From positions 1-64,000 of the forward strand of contig JALVVL010000007.1 of NCBI GenBank assembly GCA_027023425.1: 64,000 nucleotides of DNA, written 5' to 3'. This stretch comes from Anaerolineales bacterium. Lineage in GTDB: Bacteria; Chloroflexota; Anaerolineae; Anaerolineales; DRMV01. The notes below the pieces were generated by a model. That model saw only the letters and a program-made list of their open reading frames with translations. It was not told where the DNA came from and did not search any database. How positions within the stretch are numbered: the stretch's first letter is position 1; each line of letters starts with the position of its first letter. The position numbers were made by a program, and so were the translations under genes. Positions 52,260 to 62,708 of this stretch are shown here, piece by piece.

Positions 52260-52679
52260 GTGCCAACTATCAATCAATTAGTACGCAAAGGTCGCAAGCC
52301 AAAGAAGACCAAGAGCAAGGCTCCGGCGTTGCAGTACATCTACAACTCAATGAAGCAGCGCCGCATCCGCGTGCCCAAGGGCGCGCCGCAGAAGCGCGGT
52401 GTGTGCACGGTAGTGCGCACCATGACGCCCAAAAAGCCGAACTCGGCCCTGCGCAAAATCGCCCGTGTGCGCCTCACCAATGGCATTGAGGTTACCGCTT
52501 ACATTCCGGGCGAAGGACACAACTTGCAGGAGCACTCGGTGGTGTTGGTGCGCGGCGGCCGCGTGAAGGACTTGCCGGGCGTGCGCTACCACATCATCCG
52601 CGGCACCCTTGACGCCGCCGGTGTGGAAAACCGTCGGCGCGCGCGCTCCAAATACGGCGCTCGCAAACCGAAGAAATAA
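52260..52679 (+). CDS. rpsL: Ribosomal protein S12
   Basis: S12 lies at the decoding centre of the 30S subunit. [12 protein letters not shown] at the start, [27 protein letters not shown] and [30 protein letters not shown] are diagnostic. The start is GTG 52260, with GGAGG five bases upstream; an ATG further upstream (52206) adds unrelated residues. Lys in [11 protein letters not shown] is the site where streptomycin-resistance changes occur in other bacteria; here it is the sensitive form. First gene of the ribosomal block. Confidence 0.98.
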   Translation: MPTINQLVRKGRKPKKTKSKAPALQYIYNSMKQRRIRVPKGAPQKRGVCTVVRTMTPKKPNSALRKIARVRLTNGIEVTAYIPGEGHNLQEHSVVLVRGGRVKDLPGVRYHIIRGTLDAAGVENRRRARSKYGARKPKK

Positions 52680-52690
52680 TTTCCCGAACA

Positions 52691-52707
52691 GCCGACCTCC
52701 GGTCGGC
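52691..52707 (+). promoter_or_regulatory. Hairpin in the rpsL-rpsG spacer
   Basis: GCCGACC-tcc-GGTCGGC is a perfect 7-bp stem with a 3-nt loop, 40 bases before the rpsG start. In E. coli this spacer is where S7 represses the operon. A similar role here is possible but the structure is simpler. Confidence 0.5.
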
Positions 52708-52745
52708 GTTCACTTCGTTTAATACCGTTGGAGTTGGAGTGAGTT

Positions 52746-53216
52746 ATGCCCCGAAGATACAGGCCTGAGCGGCGGGTAATTCCGCCCGACCCGAAATACG
52801 GCAGTGTGAAGGTGCAGTCCTTCATCAACCGCGTGATGCGCGGCGGCAAGAAGAGCGTGGCCGCGCGGCAGGTTTACATGGCGTTTGACATCATCGCCGA
52901 GAAAACTGGCAAAGCGCCGCTTGAGGTGTTTGAGCAGGCAATCAAAAACGCCTCGCCGATCATGGAAGTGCGGCCGCGGCGCGTCGGCGGTGCTACTTAC
53001 CAAGTGCCGATGGAAGTGCCGCCCCACCGCCAGTTTGCACTTGCCTGCCGCTGGATTATCGGCGCGGCGCGCGCCCGCTCCGGCAAATCGTTTGCCGAGA
53101 AACTTGCCGCCGAGTTGATGGACGCCGCCAACAATCAGGGAAGCGCCGTCCGCAAGCGCGAAGAAACCCACCGCATGGCAGAGGCCAACCGCGCCTTCTC
53201 GCATTTCCGCATCTAA
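52746..53216 (+). CDS. rpsG: Ribosomal protein S7
   Basis: S7 starts assembly of the 30S head by binding the 3' domain of 16S rRNA. The 156-residue protein begins [19 protein letters not shown], with [33 protein letters not shown] and [17 protein letters not shown]. All are typical; length is normal. GGAG precedes ATG 52746. Hairpins lie in both flanking spacers. Confidence 0.98.
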   Translation: MPRRYRPERRVIPPDPKYGSVKVQSFINRVMRGGKKSVAARQVYMAFDIIAEKTGKAPLEVFEQAIKNASPIMEVRPRRVGGATYQVPMEVPPHRQFALACRWIIGAARARSGKSFAEKLAAELMDAANNQGSAVRKREETHRMAEANRAFSHFRI

Positions 53217-53224
53217 AAACCAAT

Positions 53225-53263
53225 TGCGCCGGTTTGCACCAACTCTCGGTAAAAACCGGCGCA
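53225..53263 (+). promoter_or_regulatory. Hairpin in the rpsG-fusA spacer
   Basis: TGCGCCGGTTT (53225-53235) pairs perfectly with AAACCGGCGCA (53253-53263) across a 17-nt loop. It ends 10 bases before the AGGTG that serves fusA, so it could tune EF-G translation or stabilise the upstream message. There is no U-run, so it is not a terminator. Confidence 0.6.
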
Positions 53264-53280
53264 TTGGCGACAGGTGATTT

Positions 53281-55362
53281 ATGCCTCGCAAGTATCCGCT
53301 TGAAAAATACCGCAATATCGGCATCATAGCCCACATTGACGCCGGCAAAACGACCACGACCGAGCGCATCCTGTTCTACACCGGTAAAACCTACCGCCTT
53401 GGCTCGGTGGATGAGGGTAACACTGTTACTGACTGGATGGAGCAGGAGCGCGAGCGCGGCATTACCATTGTCTCCGCGGCGGTGAGTGCCGAGTGGAAGG
53501 GCTACCAAATCAACATCATTGACACGCCCGGCCACATTGACTTCACCGCCGAGGTGCAGCGGTCGTTGCGCGTTTTGGACGGCGGCATTGTGGTTTTTGA
53601 CGCGGTGCAGGGTGTGGAACCGCAAAGCGAAACGGTTTGGCGTCAGGCCGACCGTTACAACGTCCCGCGCATTTGTTTTGTGAACAAGATGGACCGCGTG
53701 GGCGCTTCGTATGAGCGCTCTATTGAAAGCATCCGTGAGCGGCTGGGGGCGAACCCTGTTGCTATGCAGGTGCCGATAGGCGTAGAGGCGGATTTCCGCG
53801 GCGTGGTTGACCTGCTCACCGAAAAGGCGATTGTGTGGGTTGACGACCTCGGCAAGCGCCCCGAGATCACCGAAATTCCGCCTGAACTGGCGGATGAGGT
53901 GGCGGAGGCGCGCGAGCGTATGATTGAGCAAATTGCCGAAACCGACGATGCCCTTACCGAAAAATACCTTGAGGGCGAAGAAATAACGGTTGAGGAATTG
54001 AAGGCGGCGCTGCGGCGCGCAACCATCAGCGGCGAAGTAACGCCCGTTTACTGCGGCAGTGCGCTCAAAAACAAGGGCGTGCAACCGCTTTTGGACGCAG
54101 TGGTGGATTTTCTGCCTTCGCCGCTGGATATTGCCGAGGTGCGCGGCGTTGACCCCCGCACCGGCGAGGAAATCACCCGTCCGCCGAGCGACGATGCGCC
54201 GCTCAGCGCGCTCGTTTTCAAAATTGTTACCGACCCCTATGTGGGGCGCTTGGCTTATTTCCGCGTGTACTCCGGCAAAATTTCGCAGGGCGCGCAGGTT
54301 TACAACGCCACGCGCGGCAAGCGCGAGCGCATTGGCCGCTTGCTGAGGATGTATGCCGACCGCCGCGAGGATGTAACCGAGGTTTACGCAGGCGACATCG
54401 GCGCCGTTCTGGGGCTGAAAAACACTTTCACCGGCGATACCCTGTGCGATATGGCTAACCCAATCGTGCTGGAAAGTATTTCCTTCCCCGAGCCGGTGAT
54501 TTCAATTGCCATTGAGCCGAAGAGCGCCGCCGACCAAGATAAACTTTCCACCGCGCTCAACAAACTCGCCGAAGAAGACCCGACTTTCCGCGTCCGCACC
54601 GATGAGCAAACCGGGCAGACCATCATTTCGGGGATGGGCGAGTTGCACCTTGAAATTTTGATTGACCGCATGAAGCGGGAATTTGGCGTGAAGGCGAATG
54701 TGGGCAAGCCCCGCGTCGCCTACCGCGAATCCATCACCCGCCCCGTGCCGCGCGCCGAATATCGCTTTGTCAAGCAAACCGGCGGGCGCGGCCAGTACGG
54801 CCACGTTGTCCTCGCTTTGGAGCCCGGCGAGCCCGGCTCGGGCATTACGTTTGAGGATGAAATTGTGGGCGGTGTGATTCCCAAGGAGTTCATCCCCGCG
54901 GTGGAAAAGGGCGTGCGCGAAGCCGCCGAGGCCGGTGTGATCGCCGGCTACCCTGTGACCGACGTCAAAGTGCGCCTTTACGATGGCTCTTACCACGAAG
55001 TTGACTCCAGCGAAATGGCGTTCAAGGTCGCTGGTTCTATGGCTTTCCGCGAAGGTGTGAAGCGCGGCAAGCCAGTGTTGCTGGAGCCGATAATGAAAGT
55101 GGAAGTCGTCGTGCCGGAAGAATACATTGGCGATGTGATAGGGCAACTTTCGGCGCGGCGCGGTGAAATTCAGGGGATGGAACAGCGGCCCGGCAACACC
55201 CGCGCGGTGCGTGCCATGGTGCCGCTGGCTGAAATGTTCGGTTACGCCACTCAATTGCGTTCTGCCACGCAGGGGCGCGGCGCTTTTACGATGGAATTTG
55301 ACCATTACGCCCAAGTGCCCGAAAACGTGGCTAAGGCGATTATTAGTGGCGAGAAAGTCTAA
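53281..55362 (+). CDS. fusA: Elongation factor G
   Basis: EF-G drives translocation on the ribosome using GTP. 693 residues, normal length. GTPase motifs: [13 protein letters not shown] (G1), [10 protein letters not shown] (G2), DTPGHIDF (G3), NKMDR (G4). Domain IV and V features include [27 protein letters not shown] and [16 protein letters not shown]. The start has AGGTG eight bases upstream. Follows rpsG as in other bacteria. Confidence 0.98.
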   Translation: MPRKYPLEKYRNIGIIAHIDAGKTTTTERILFYTGKTYRLGSVDEGNTVTDWMEQERERGITIVSAAVSAEWKGYQINIIDTPGHIDFTAEVQRSLRVLDGGIVVFDAVQGVEPQSETVWRQADRYNVPRICFVNKMDRVGASYERSIESIRERLGANPVAMQVPIGVEADFRGVVDLLTEKAIVWVDDLGKRPEITEIPPELADEVAEARERMIEQIAETDDALTEKYLEGEEITVEELKAALRRATISGEVTPVYCGSALKNKGVQPLLDAVVDFLPSPLDIAEVRGVDPRTGEEITRPPSDDAPLSALVFKIVTDPYVGRLAYFRVYSGKISQGAQVYNATRGKRERIGRLLRMYADRREDVTEVYAGDIGAVLGLKNTFTGDTLCDMANPIVLESISFPEPVISIAIEPKSAADQDKLSTALNKLAEEDPTFRVRTDEQTGQTIISGMGELHLEILIDRMKREFGVKANVGKPRVAYRESITRPVPRAEYRFVKQTGGRGQYGHVVLALEPGEPGSGITFEDEIVGGVIPKEFIPAVEKGVREAAEAGVIAGYPVTDVKVRLYDGSYHEVDSSEMAFKVAGSMAFREGVKRGKPVLLEPIMKVEVVVPEEYIGDVIGQLSARRGEIQGMEQRPGNTRAVRAMVPLAEMFGYATQLRSATQGRGAFTMEFDHYAQVPENVAKAIISGEKV

Positions 55363-55411
55363 CAAATCCGCAATTATCATTCCCAAAAAAGGAAAGTAAG
55401 GAGAGAGACCG

Positions 55412-56614
55412 ATGGCTAAGCAGAAATACGAACGCACGAAGCCGCACCTGAATGTAGGCACGATGGGGCACATTGACCACGGCAAAACCACGCTGACCGC
55501 GGCGATCACCAAATACTGCGCCCTTCAGGGCTGGGGTCAATACACCCCCTTTGACGAAATTGACAAAGCCCCCGAAGAGCGCGAGCGCGGCATCACCATC
55601 AACATTGCCCACGTGGAATACGAAACCCCCAAGCGCCACTACGCCCACGTGGACATGCCCGGCCACCGTGACTACATCAAAAACATGATCACCGGTGCCG
55701 CACAGGTGGACGGCGCAATCCTCGTCGTCGCCGCACCCGACGGCCCCATGCCGCAAACCCGCGAGCACGTCCTCCTTGCCCGTCAGGTGGAAGTGCCCGC
55801 CATCGTGGTCTTCCTCAACAAAGTTGACATGATGGACGACCCCGAACTGCTTGAGTTGGTGGAACTTGAGGTGCGCGAACTGCTCAACGAATACGGCTAT
55901 CCGGGCGATGAGACACCGGTGGTCAAAGGTTCTGCGCTTCTCGCCCTGCAGAGCGAAAGCAAAGACCCCAATGCACCCGAATACCAACCGATTGCCGAGT
56001 TGCTGCGCGTGATTGACGAATACATCCCCGAGCCGCAGCGCGACATTGACAAGCCGTTCATGATGCCGATTGAGGATGTATTCAGCATCAAGGGCCGCGG
56101 CACGGTGGTGACCGGTCGTATTGAGCGTGGCAAAATCAAGGTTGGCGAGCCGGTGGAAATCGTGGGCTTGCGCGACAAGACCATGAGCACGGTAGTGACC
56201 GGCGTTGAAATGTTCCACAAGCAGTTGGACGAAGGCATTGCAGGCGACAATGTAGGCTTGCTGTTGCGCGGCATAGCGCGCACGGATGTAGAGCGCGGCA
56301 TGGTGGTAGCAGCGCCGGGTAGCATCACGCCGCACAAGAAATTCAAGGCCGAGGTGTATGTGCTGAGGAAAGACGAAGGCGGGCGGCACAAGCCGTTCTT
56401 CAACGGGTATCGTCCGCAGTTCTACATCCGGACGACGGATGTGACGGGCACAATCCAGTTGCCCGAAGGCGTAGAAATGGCAATGCCGGGCGACAATGTG
56501 AACATGACGGTAGAATTGCTGAAGCCGGTGGCGCTGGAAAAGGGTAGCAAATTCGCCATCCGCGAAGGCGGCCTGACCGTCGGCGCCGGCGTGGTTACCG
56601 AGATTCTGGACTGA
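55412..56614 (+). CDS. tuf: Elongation factor Tu
   Basis: EF-Tu delivers aminoacyl-tRNA to the ribosome. The 400-residue protein has [11 protein letters not shown] (G1, with Ile where many have Val), [27 protein letters not shown] and the SAL motif (GSALLALQ). [19 protein letters not shown] opens domain II. GGAGAG lies before ATG 55412. Only one copy is in this window. Confidence 0.98.
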   Translation: MAKQKYERTKPHLNVGTMGHIDHGKTTLTAAITKYCALQGWGQYTPFDEIDKAPEERERGITINIAHVEYETPKRHYAHVDMPGHRDYIKNMITGAAQVDGAILVVAAPDGPMPQTREHVLLARQVEVPAIVVFLNKVDMMDDPELLELVELEVRELLNEYGYPGDETPVVKGSALLALQSESKDPNAPEYQPIAELLRVIDEYIPEPQRDIDKPFMMPIEDVFSIKGRGTVVTGRIERGKIKVGEPVEIVGLRDKTMSTVVTGVEMFHKQLDEGIAGDNVGLLLRGIARTDVERGMVVAAPGSITPHKKFKAEVYVLRKDEGGRHKPFFNGYRPQFYIRTTDVTGTIQLPEGVEMAMPGDNVNMTVELLKPVALEKGSKFAIREGGLTVGAGVVTEILD

Positions 56615-56624
56615 GGTGGTCAAG

Positions 56625-56933
56625 ATGGCTAAGCAACGCATTCGTATCCGCTTGAAGGCGTATGACCATAGGGTTTTAGACCAATCTGCCAAGCGGATTG
56701 TGGAGACCGCCGAGCGCACCGGGGCGCGCGTGGTCGGCCCTGTGCCTCTGCCTACTAAAATTGAGCGCTTCACCGTGCGCCGCTCTCCTTTCATTGACAA
56801 AGACTCGCACGAGCATTTTGAAATCCGCACCCATAAGCGCTTGATTGACGTGCTTGACCCCGACGCCAAGACGATTGACATGCTGATGCGGCTCAATTTG
56901 CCCGCCGGCGTGGATATTGAAATCAAGTTGTAG
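56625..56933 (+). CDS. rpsJ: Ribosomal protein S10
   Basis: 102 residues. [40 protein letters not shown] and [15 protein letters not shown] are diagnostic. It sits in the 30S head and is also NusE in antitermination complexes. ATG 56625 follows GAGGTGG; 8 bases separate the tuf stop from it. Here S10 is attached to the str genes, and a new promoter follows it before rplC. Confidence 0.98.
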   Translation: MAKQRIRIRLKAYDHRVLDQSAKRIVETAERTGARVVGPVPLPTKIERFTVRRSPFIDKDSHEHFEIRTHKRLIDVLDPDAKTIDMLMRLNLPAGVDIEIKL

Positions 56934-56988
56934 TTGAAATGCGCGGAGCGGAAAACGCGAGTTTGTGCAACCGCTCTTGGTGAAAACG

Positions 56989-57017
56989 TAGACAAAGTGC
57001 CTCCAATCGGTTAGAAT
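56989..57017 (+). promoter_or_regulatory. Sigma-70 promoter between rpsJ and rplC
   Basis: TAGACA (56989-56994) and TAGAAT (57012-57017) are separated by exactly 17 bp, each with one mismatch to consensus. Transcription would start near 57024, giving a leader of about 220 nt before rplC. It restarts transcription inside the ribosomal block. Confidence 0.7.
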
Positions 57018-57023
57018 TGGCGG

Positions 57024-57247
57024 GCTTGCGTTCTGCCTAATTCCGTCGGGGAAGGGGCGTTTGTGCCTCTTCCCCGACGGGTGCGGATGCAGGGCAAGTT
57101 CCCTTCGCGTAAGAGCGGCTCCGTGTTCGCCACCGGAGCAAACCCCTGTGGTTGGCGGCGGACTGCTGACTGCGCGAAGGCGGGATGATGCGGCTCAAGC
57201 CCAGGCCGACAGTCCCGAGAAACTTTGAGTAAAGGAGAACAACCGAG
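57024..57247 (+). promoter_or_regulatory. Structured leader upstream of rplC, candidate ribosomal-protein autoregulatory RNA
   Basis: Three consecutive structures fill this leader. (A) CCGTCGGGGAAG (57043-57054) with CTTCCCCGACGG (57069-57080), a perfect 12-bp stem. (B) CCTTCGCG (57102-57109) with CGCGAAGG (57173-57180), enclosing GCTCCG (57118-57123) with CGGAGC (57134-57139). (C) CGGGA (57181-57185) with TCCCG (57213-57217). The ribosome site AAAGGAG follows at about 57231. No open frame here looks real. In E. coli the S10-operon leader is bound by L4, whose gene is next but one downstream. Confidence 0.6.
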
Positions 57248-57877
57248 ATGTTCAAAGGGCTCATTGGAAAGAAGATCGGCATGACCCAGATCTTCAATGA
57301 GGAAGGTTTGGCAATTCCTGTTACCCTCATTGAGGCTGGGCCTTGCTACGTTACCCAAGTGCGCCGCCCCGAAAAAGATGGCTACTCGGCGGTGCAATTG
57401 GGCTTCCAAGAAGTGAACCCCAAGCGTTTGACCGGCGGCCAGTTGGGTCACCTGAAGCGCGCGGGCGTTCCGCCTCTCCGCTACCTCCGCGAGTTCCGCG
57501 TCAAAGACCCTGATGTTTCCGAAGGCAACGTGGTAACCGTGGAGCGTTTTTCTGTTGGTGAGCGCGTTGATGTGGTCGGTACGAGCAAAGGCCGCGGCTT
57601 TCAAGGCGGCGTGAAGCGGTTTGGCTTTGGCGGTGGGCCTAAAACCCACGGTCAATCCGACCGCTGGCGCGCGCCGGGTTCGCGCGGTGCCGGTTCTACC
57701 CCCGGGCGCACTATGAAGGGCGCGCGCGGCCCCGGCCACATGGGCAACGAGCGCGTTACCGTGATGGGGTTGGAAGTGGTTTTGGTTGACCCCGAGCGCA
57801 ACCTGTTAGCCGTCAAAGGCGGGGTGCCCGGCCCGAAGGGTGGGCTGGTGCTCATCCGCGAGGCCCGTAAGCAATAA
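57248..57877 (+). CDS. rplC: Ribosomal protein L3
   Basis: L3 is an early 50S assembly protein near the peptidyl-transferase centre. The 209-residue protein has [69 protein letters not shown] and the family end. First gene after the internal promoter and structured leader. Confidence 0.98.
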   Translation: MFKGLIGKKIGMTQIFNEEGLAIPVTLIEAGPCYVTQVRRPEKDGYSAVQLGFQEVNPKRLTGGQLGHLKRAGVPPLRYLREFRVKDPDVSEGNVVTVERFSVGERVDVVGTSKGRGFQGGVKRFGFGGGPKTHGQSDRWRAPGSRGAGSTPGRTMKGARGPGHMGNERVTVMGLEVVLVDPERNLLAVKGGVPGPKGGLVLIREARKQ

Positions 57878-57898
57878 TTTGGGATTCGGAGCAGAGCC

Positions 57899-58540
57899 AT
57901 GAAAGTGGATGTGTATAACATGGAAGGCCAAAAGGTGAGCGAGGTGGAACTGCCTGCTCACATTTTTGAGGCCCCCATACGAACCGATTTGATGCACCAA
58001 GCGTATGTGCGCCAAATGGCGAACGCACGCTTGGGCACGCATAGCACGAAAACGCGCGGCGAAGTCTCCGGCGGTGGGCGCAAGCCTTGGCGGCAAAAGG
58101 GCACCGGTCGCGCCCGTCAGGGTTCTATTCGCGCGCCGCAGTGGGTCGGCGGCGGCAAGGTGCACACGCCAAAGCCGCGTAAATACACCAAAGACATGCC
58201 GCGCAAAATGCGCCGTGCCGCTATGCGCTCCGCCCTTTCGGTCAAGGCCGCCGAAGAAGCACTGGTAGTTGTTGACGACATCAAATTTGAAGCCCCCAAA
58301 ACCCGTGTGATGGCCGAGGCTCTTGAACGCCTCGTAGGCGAAGGGCAGAGCGCTTTGATTTTGTTACCCGAAAGCCCCAGGTCCAGCGAGCAGTGGGAAA
58401 TCGTCGCCAAATCGGCAGACAACCTTCCCTACGCTAAGACTTTGGTGGCGAATTACATCAACATCCGTGACCTGTTGGCTTACGACAAAGTCGTGATGCC
58501 GTTAGCGGCGCTGGATGTTATCAAATCGTTCTTAGGATGA
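57899..58540 (+). CDS. rplD: Ribosomal protein L4
   Basis: 213 residues with the extended loop that reaches the exit tunnel: TKTRGEVSGGGRKPWRQKGTG and RQGSIRAPQWVGGGKVHTPKPR. L4 is also the known autoregulator of the S10 operon in E. coli, which makes it the prime candidate ligand for the leader at 57024-57247. Start ATG 57899 has GGAG upstream. Confidence 0.97.
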   Translation: MKVDVYNMEGQKVSEVELPAHIFEAPIRTDLMHQAYVRQMANARLGTHSTKTRGEVSGGGRKPWRQKGTGRARQGSIRAPQWVGGGKVHTPKPRKYTKDMPRKMRRAAMRSALSVKAAEEALVVVDDIKFEAPKTRVMAEALERLVGEGQSALILLPESPRSSEQWEIVAKSADNLPYAKTLVANYINIRDLLAYDKVVMPLAALDVIKSFLG

Positions 58541-58550
58541 GGAGGGCGCA

Positions 58551-58853
58551 ATGACTACGATTTATGATGTGCTACGACGCCCGATAATCACCGAAAAAAG
58601 CCGCTACCAGCATACCAAACTGGGGCAATACACGTTTGAGGTCGCGGCCGATGCCACCAAGCCGATGATAAAAGAGGCGGTGGAAACACTGTTTGACGTC
58701 ACCGTTGAAAAGGTGCGGGTGATGAACATGCCCCCCAAGCGTAAAATGCAGTGGCAGAACCGCCGTATGGTCATCCGCCGCCCTGCGTACAAAAAAGCCG
58801 TTGTTACCCTCGCCCCGGGCGAGGTGATAGAAGCGTTTGAAGGGGTGAAGTGA
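58551..58853 (+). CDS. rplW: Ribosomal protein L23
   Basis: 100 residues. [38 protein letters not shown] and [16 protein letters not shown] are typical. L23 sits at the tunnel exit and docks trigger factor and SRP. GAGGAGG lies five bases before ATG 58551; the stop overlaps the rplB start (TGATG). Confidence 0.97.
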   Translation: MTTIYDVLRRPIITEKSRYQHTKLGQYTFEVAADATKPMIKEAVETLFDVTVEKVRVMNMPPKRKMQWQNRRMVIRRPAYKKAVVTLAPGEVIEAFEGVK

Positions 58854-59689
58854 TGGGTATCAAAAAGTTCAAACCGGTAACCCCCGGCCGCCGCGGCATG
58901 TTGGGCTACACCTTTGAGGAAATCACCAAGACTGAGCCCGAGCGCTCGTTGGTGGAGCCTTTGAAAAAACACGCCGGGCGCAACGCTTATGGCCGCGTCA
59001 CTGTCCGCCATCAAGGCGGCGGCAACAAGCGCTACTACCGCATCATTGACTTCAAGCGCAACAAGCGCGGCATCCCCGCCAAGGTGGCGGCGATTGAATA
59101 CGACCCGAACCGCACTGCCCGCATTGCCCTGCTTCACTACGCCGACGGCGAAAAGCGCTACATCATTGCCCCCGTTGGCTTGAAGGTGGGCGATACGGTG
59201 ATGGCGGGCCCCGATGCCGAAATTCGCCCGGGCAATGCGCTGCCGATTGCCAATATCCCGACCGGCACCATGATTCACAACATTGAACTTTACCCCGGCC
59301 GCGGTGGGCAATTGGTGCGCTCTGCCGGCTCTTCGGCGCAGTTGCTGGCAAAAGAAGGCGATTATGCCCACATCCGCTTGCCCTCGGGCGAGGTGCGCTT
59401 GGTTCGCCAAGAATGCTACGCCACCATCGGCCAAGTGGGCAATGTGGAGCACAGCAACATCAAAATCGGGAAAGCCGGGCGCAAGCGCCACATGGGCATT
59501 CGCCCGACCGTGCGCGGCTCGGCGATGAGCCCGCGCGACCACCCCCACGGCGGTGGTGAGGGCCGTCAACCCATCGGTTTGCCCGGCCCCAAATCGCCTT
59601 GGGGCAAGCCTACCCTAGGCGCTAAAACCCGCCGCAACAAGAAGACCGACAAGTACATTGTGCGTCGCCGCAGCAAGAAGCGCCGCTAA
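58853..59689 (+). CDS. rplB: Ribosomal protein L2
   Basis: 278 residues. L2 is needed for subunit joining and peptidyl transfer. [64 protein letters not shown] and [17 protein letters not shown] (with the conserved His) are present. The usual basic tail ends it. ATG 58853 overlaps rplW by one base. Confidence 0.98.
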   Translation: MGIKKFKPVTPGRRGMLGYTFEEITKTEPERSLVEPLKKHAGRNAYGRVTVRHQGGGNKRYYRIIDFKRNKRGIPAKVAAIEYDPNRTARIALLHYADGEKRYIIAPVGLKVGDTVMAGPDAEIRPGNALPIANIPTGTMIHNIELYPGRGGQLVRSAGSSAQLLAKEGDYAHIRLPSGEVRLVRQECYATIGQVGNVEHSNIKIGKAGRKRHMGIRPTVRGSAMSPRDHPHGGGEGRQPIGLPGPKSPWGKPTLGAKTRRNKKTDKYIVRRRSKKRR

Positions 59690-59719
59690 AGCATGTAGTT
59701 TGGTTGGAGGTAGAAAAAT

Positions 59720-59995
59720 ATGGGACGCTCCCTGAAAAAAGGGCCTTACGTAAACCCTAAACTGCTTCGCAAGATTGAGGAAATGAACGCCCGCGGTGAA
59801 AAGAAAGTCATCCGCACGTGGAGCCGCGCGAGCACCATCTTCCCTCAAATGGTAGGCCACACCATAGCGGTGCACAACGGCCGACGCCACGTGCCGATTT
59901 ACATCACCGAAAACATGGTCGGGCACAAACTGGGCGAATTTGCCCCCACACGGACTTTCCGCGGGCACATCGTTGAAAAGAAGAAGAGGAGATAG
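59720..59995 (+). CDS. rpsS: Ribosomal protein S19
   Basis: 91 residues. [45 protein letters not shown] and [18 protein letters not shown] are diagnostic of S19 in the 30S head. GGAGG lies before ATG 59720. Six bases separate it from rplV. Confidence 0.98.
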   Translation: MGRSLKKGPYVNPKLLRKIEEMNARGEKKVIRTWSRASTIFPQMVGHTIAVHNGRRHVPIYITENMVGHKLGEFAPTRTFRGHIVEKKKRR

Positions 59996-60000
59996 TCGTC

Positions 60001-60351
60001 ATGCCGACAGATGTCCGCGCGAAAGCGCGCTACGTTCCCATTTCGCCGTTCAAAGTGCGCCGAGTGATTAACTTGGTGCGCGGCAAGGGAGCGGATGAGG
60101 CGCTGGATATTCTCCAATTCCTGCCCCATTCCGCCGCCCGGCCGGTTTATAAACTCATTGCTTCGGCAATCGCCAATGCCGAAGAAAATTTCGGCCTGAA
60201 CCGTGAAGACCTTTACATCTACCGCATTTTTGCCGATGAAGGCCCCACCCGCAAATGGCGTCGTTTCGGCGCGCGGGGGCGCTTTAAGCCCATTCTGAGG
60301 CGCTCCTCTCATATCACGGTTATCCTGCGCGAGCGCGAAGAAGAGTTATAA
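60001..60351 (+). CDS. rplV: Ribosomal protein L22
   Basis: 116 residues. [54 protein letters not shown] and the loop [16 protein letters not shown] match L22, which lines the exit tunnel. GAGGAG precedes ATG 60001. Confidence 0.97.
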   Translation: MPTDVRAKARYVPISPFKVRRVINLVRGKGADEALDILQFLPHSAARPVYKLIASAIANAEENFGLNREDLYIYRIFADEGPTRKWRRFGARGRFKPILRRSSHITVILREREEEL

Positions 60352-60365
60352 GGATAGGAGTCGTT

Positions 60366-61046
60366 ATGGGTCGCAAAGTACATCCTATTGGCTTTCGTTT
60401 GAAGATCAACAAGACATGGGAAGGCCGTTGGTACGCCGAGGGCAAAGACTACACCGAAAGGCTTCACCAAGACCTTGCCTTGAGAAAACTGGTGCGCAAC
60501 CATGCTCCCCGCGCCGGCATTTCTCGCATTGAAATAGAACGCTTCCCGGCCAAGGTCAAAGTTACCATTCACACCGCGAAACCGGGCATTCTCATCGGGC
60601 GCAAAGGCGCCAACATCAAACAACTGCGCACCGCCCTTGAGAAAATGGTCGGCTCAAAAGTGGATGTTGACTTGGTGGAAATCAAAAACCCCGACCTGGA
60701 TGCGTACCTGGTAGCGCACAACATCGCCGAGCAGTTAGAGCGCCGCGTGGGTTACCGCCGCGCCATGCAGCGGGCTATTCAGCAGGCTATGCGGCAGGGA
60801 GCAAAGGGCATCAAAATTCAGGTCTCGGGGCGCTTGGGAGGCGCCGAAATGGCGCGCACCGTTTGGCTGCGCGATGGCCGTGTCCCCCTGCAAACGCTCC
60901 GCGCCGACATTGACTATGCCAAGGCCGAAGCCCTGACCACTTACGGCCGCATCGGCGTGAAAGTGTGGATCTACAAAGGCGAAATTTTGCCCGAGGTTGA
61001 AGAAAAAACGCCCGTAGCGACCGAAGGCGTGTATGTGAGCGAGTAA
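60366..61046 (+). CDS. rpsC: Ribosomal protein S3
   Basis: 226 residues. [11 protein letters not shown], the KH domain ([24 protein letters not shown] as GRKG) and the C-terminal domain ([34 protein letters not shown]) are clear. S3 lies at the mRNA entry. Usual order after rplV. Confidence 0.98.
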   Translation: MGRKVHPIGFRLKINKTWEGRWYAEGKDYTERLHQDLALRKLVRNHAPRAGISRIEIERFPAKVKVTIHTAKPGILIGRKGANIKQLRTALEKMVGSKVDVDLVEIKNPDLDAYLVAHNIAEQLERRVGYRRAMQRAIQQAMRQGAKGIKIQVSGRLGGAEMARTVWLRDGRVPLQTLRADIDYAKAEALTTYGRIGVKVWIYKGEILPEVEEKTPVATEGVYVSE

Positions 61047-61079
61047 CGGCATATTCAAAGCCGTGAGAGGAGAAAAACC

Positions 61080-61502
61080 ATGTTGATGCCTAAACGCGTC
61101 AAATACCGCAAGCAAATGCGCGGCCGCATGAAAGGCAAAGCCCTGCGCGGCGCCGAAGTTCATTTCGGCGATTACGGCTTGCAGGCCTTGGAGCCGGGGT
61201 GGATTTCGGCCCGGCAGATTGAGGCCGCCCGTAGGGCAATGGTGCGTCATGTGCGCCGCCGCGGCAAAATTTGGATTCGCATCTTCCCGGATAAGCCGGT
61301 GACCAAAAAACCGGCCGAAACCCGTATGGGCTCCGGTAAGGGCAATGTGGAAATGTGGGTGGCGGTGGTCAAACCCGGCCGCATCATGTTTGAAATCGGC
61401 GGCGTGTCGCACGAACTTGCAAAAGAAGCCCTGCGTTTGGCTTCCTACAAACTCTCGGTGAAGACCAAAATCGTCGCCCGAGAAGGATTGGAGGAAGAAT
61501 GA
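61080..61502 (+). CDS. rplP: Ribosomal protein L16
   Basis: 140 residues. [60 protein letters not shown] and [19 protein letters not shown] are typical of L16, which contacts the A-site tRNA. GAGAGGAG lies upstream. The stop overlaps the rpmC start by 4 bp. Confidence 0.98.
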   Translation: MLMPKRVKYRKQMRGRMKGKALRGAEVHFGDYGLQALEPGWISARQIEAARRAMVRHVRRRGKIWIRIFPDKPVTKKPAETRMGSGKGNVEMWVAVVKPGRIMFEIGGVSHELAKEALRLASYKLSVKTKIVAREGLEEE

Positions 61503-61705
61503 AAGCCGCAGAGATAAGAAAACTGAGCACAGAAGAAATAGAGGCGCGGTTAGACGAGGCGCGGCATGAATTGATGAACCTGCGCTTCCAAAAGGTCACC
61601 GGTGAATTGGTAGACACCAATGCGGTGCGCCGCACCCGCCGCCTGATAGCCCGTTATCTCACCATTTTGCGGGAACGGGAACTGGAGGAGGAAGGCAATG
61701 AATAA
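61499..61705 (+). CDS. rpmC: Ribosomal protein L29
   Basis: 68 residues, all helical. [45 protein letters not shown] fit L29, which neighbours L23 at the tunnel exit. It overlaps rplP by 4 bp (ATGA) and rpsQ by 8 bp. Confidence 0.96.
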   Translation: MKAAEIRKLSTEEIEARLDEARHELMNLRFQKVTGELVDTNAVRRTRRLIARYLTILRERELEEEGNE

Positions 61706-61985
61706 TCGTCGTCGTCTTACCGGAATTGTGGTTTCTACCAAAATGGACAAGACGGTGGTGGTGCGGGTGAGTAGCACGTTCCGGCATCCACTTTACAAGA
61801 AGGTCGTGCACAGCCACAAAAAATACAAGGCGCACGACGAACTCGGTGCTCAAATTGGCGACCATGTGCGCATCGTGGAAAGTCGCCCCATTTCTAAAAC
61901 CAAGCACTGGGTGGTGGAAGCGATTGTGCGCCGCGCCCGCCGCGACGAAGCCGAAGCATTGGCTGAGCAGGAGGCGGAAGCATGA
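61698..61985 (+). CDS. rpsQ: Ribosomal protein S17
   Basis: 95 residues. [40 protein letters not shown] and [20 protein letters not shown] are diagnostic. The tail is longer and more acidic than average ([12 protein letters not shown]). GGAGGAAGGCA precedes ATG 61698; it overlaps both neighbours. Confidence 0.97.
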   Translation: MNNRRRLTGIVVSTKMDKTVVVRVSSTFRHPLYKKVVHSHKKYKAHDELGAQIGDHVRIVESRPISKTKHWVVEAIVRRARRDEAEALAEQEAEA

Positions 61986-62353
61986 TTCAGCAAGAATCTC
62001 GTCTAAAAGTTGCCGATAACACCGGCGCGCGCGAGGTGCTGGTTATCCGCGTTATGGGCGGCTCAAAGCGGCGCTATGCCCGCGTGGGCGATGTGGTCAT
62101 CGCCACTGTGAAGTCGGCCACCCCTAACGGCTCGGTGAAAAAGAGCGAAATTGTGAAGGCCGTGGTGGTGCGCACTGCCAAAGAATGGCGTCGCCCCGAT
62201 GGCTCACACATCCGCTTTGACGACAATGCCGCCGTGATTTTGGATAACGACGGCGTAAACCCGAAGGGCACCCGCATTTTTGGGCCGGTGGCGCGCGAAC
62301 TGCGCGAAAGGGGCTTTATGAAGATCGTGTCCCTTGCTCCGGAAGTGTTGTGA
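61982..62353 (+). CDS. rplN: Ribosomal protein L14
   Basis: 123 residues. [62 protein letters not shown] and [28 protein letters not shown] match L14, at the subunit interface. Overlaps rpsQ by 4 bp. Confidence 0.98.
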   Translation: MIQQESRLKVADNTGAREVLVIRVMGGSKRRYARVGDVVIATVKSATPNGSVKKSEIVKAVVVRTAKEWRRPDGSHIRFDDNAAVILDNDGVNPKGTRIFGPVARELRERGFMKIVSLAPEVL

Positions 62354-62365
62354 GGAGTGTGTGCC

Positions 62366-62689
62366 GTGAAAGTGAAAATTCGCAAAGGAGACACCGTTGA
62401 AGTGATCGCCGGCCGCGACAAAGGCAAACGGGGCGAGGTGATACGGGTTTTGCCGCGCGAGCGCCGGGTTGTGGTGCAAGGCGTCAACATCCGCAAAAAG
62501 CACCAACAACAGGTGGAGGCGCAAGGGCGCACCATCACCCCGGGCATCATTGAATTTGAAGCGCCGATTGATATTTCCAATGTGATGCTGGTGTGCCCCA
62601 AGTGCGGCGAGCCGACCCGCGTTGCCATCCGCCGCGAAGGCGGCGTCGTGGAACGCATTTGCAAGCGTTGTGGCGCTGTGATAGGTTAG
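62366..62689 (+). CDS. rplX: Ribosomal protein L24, zinc-ribbon form
   Basis: 107 residues. The KOW core ([22 protein letters not shown]) is normal. The C-terminal part has two cysteine pairs, CPKC and CKRC, forming a zinc ribbon that is absent from E. coli L24 but seen in several thermophilic and Chloroflexota lines. The start is GTG 62366, eight bases after TGAGGAG; an in-frame GTG nine bases upstream is less well placed. Confidence 0.95.
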   Translation: MKVKIRKGDTVEVIAGRDKGKRGEVIRVLPRERRVVVQGVNIRKKHQQQVEAQGRTITPGIIEFEAPIDISNVMLVCPKCGEPTRVAIRREGGVVERICKRCGAVIG

Positions 62690-62708
62690 GCCGGTTAGGA
62701 GAGCAACC

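Noticed and set aside
55343-56995. 550-codon minus-strand frame opposite tuf and rpsJ
   Set aside because: It overlaps two highly conserved genes fully and has no recognisable protein features.
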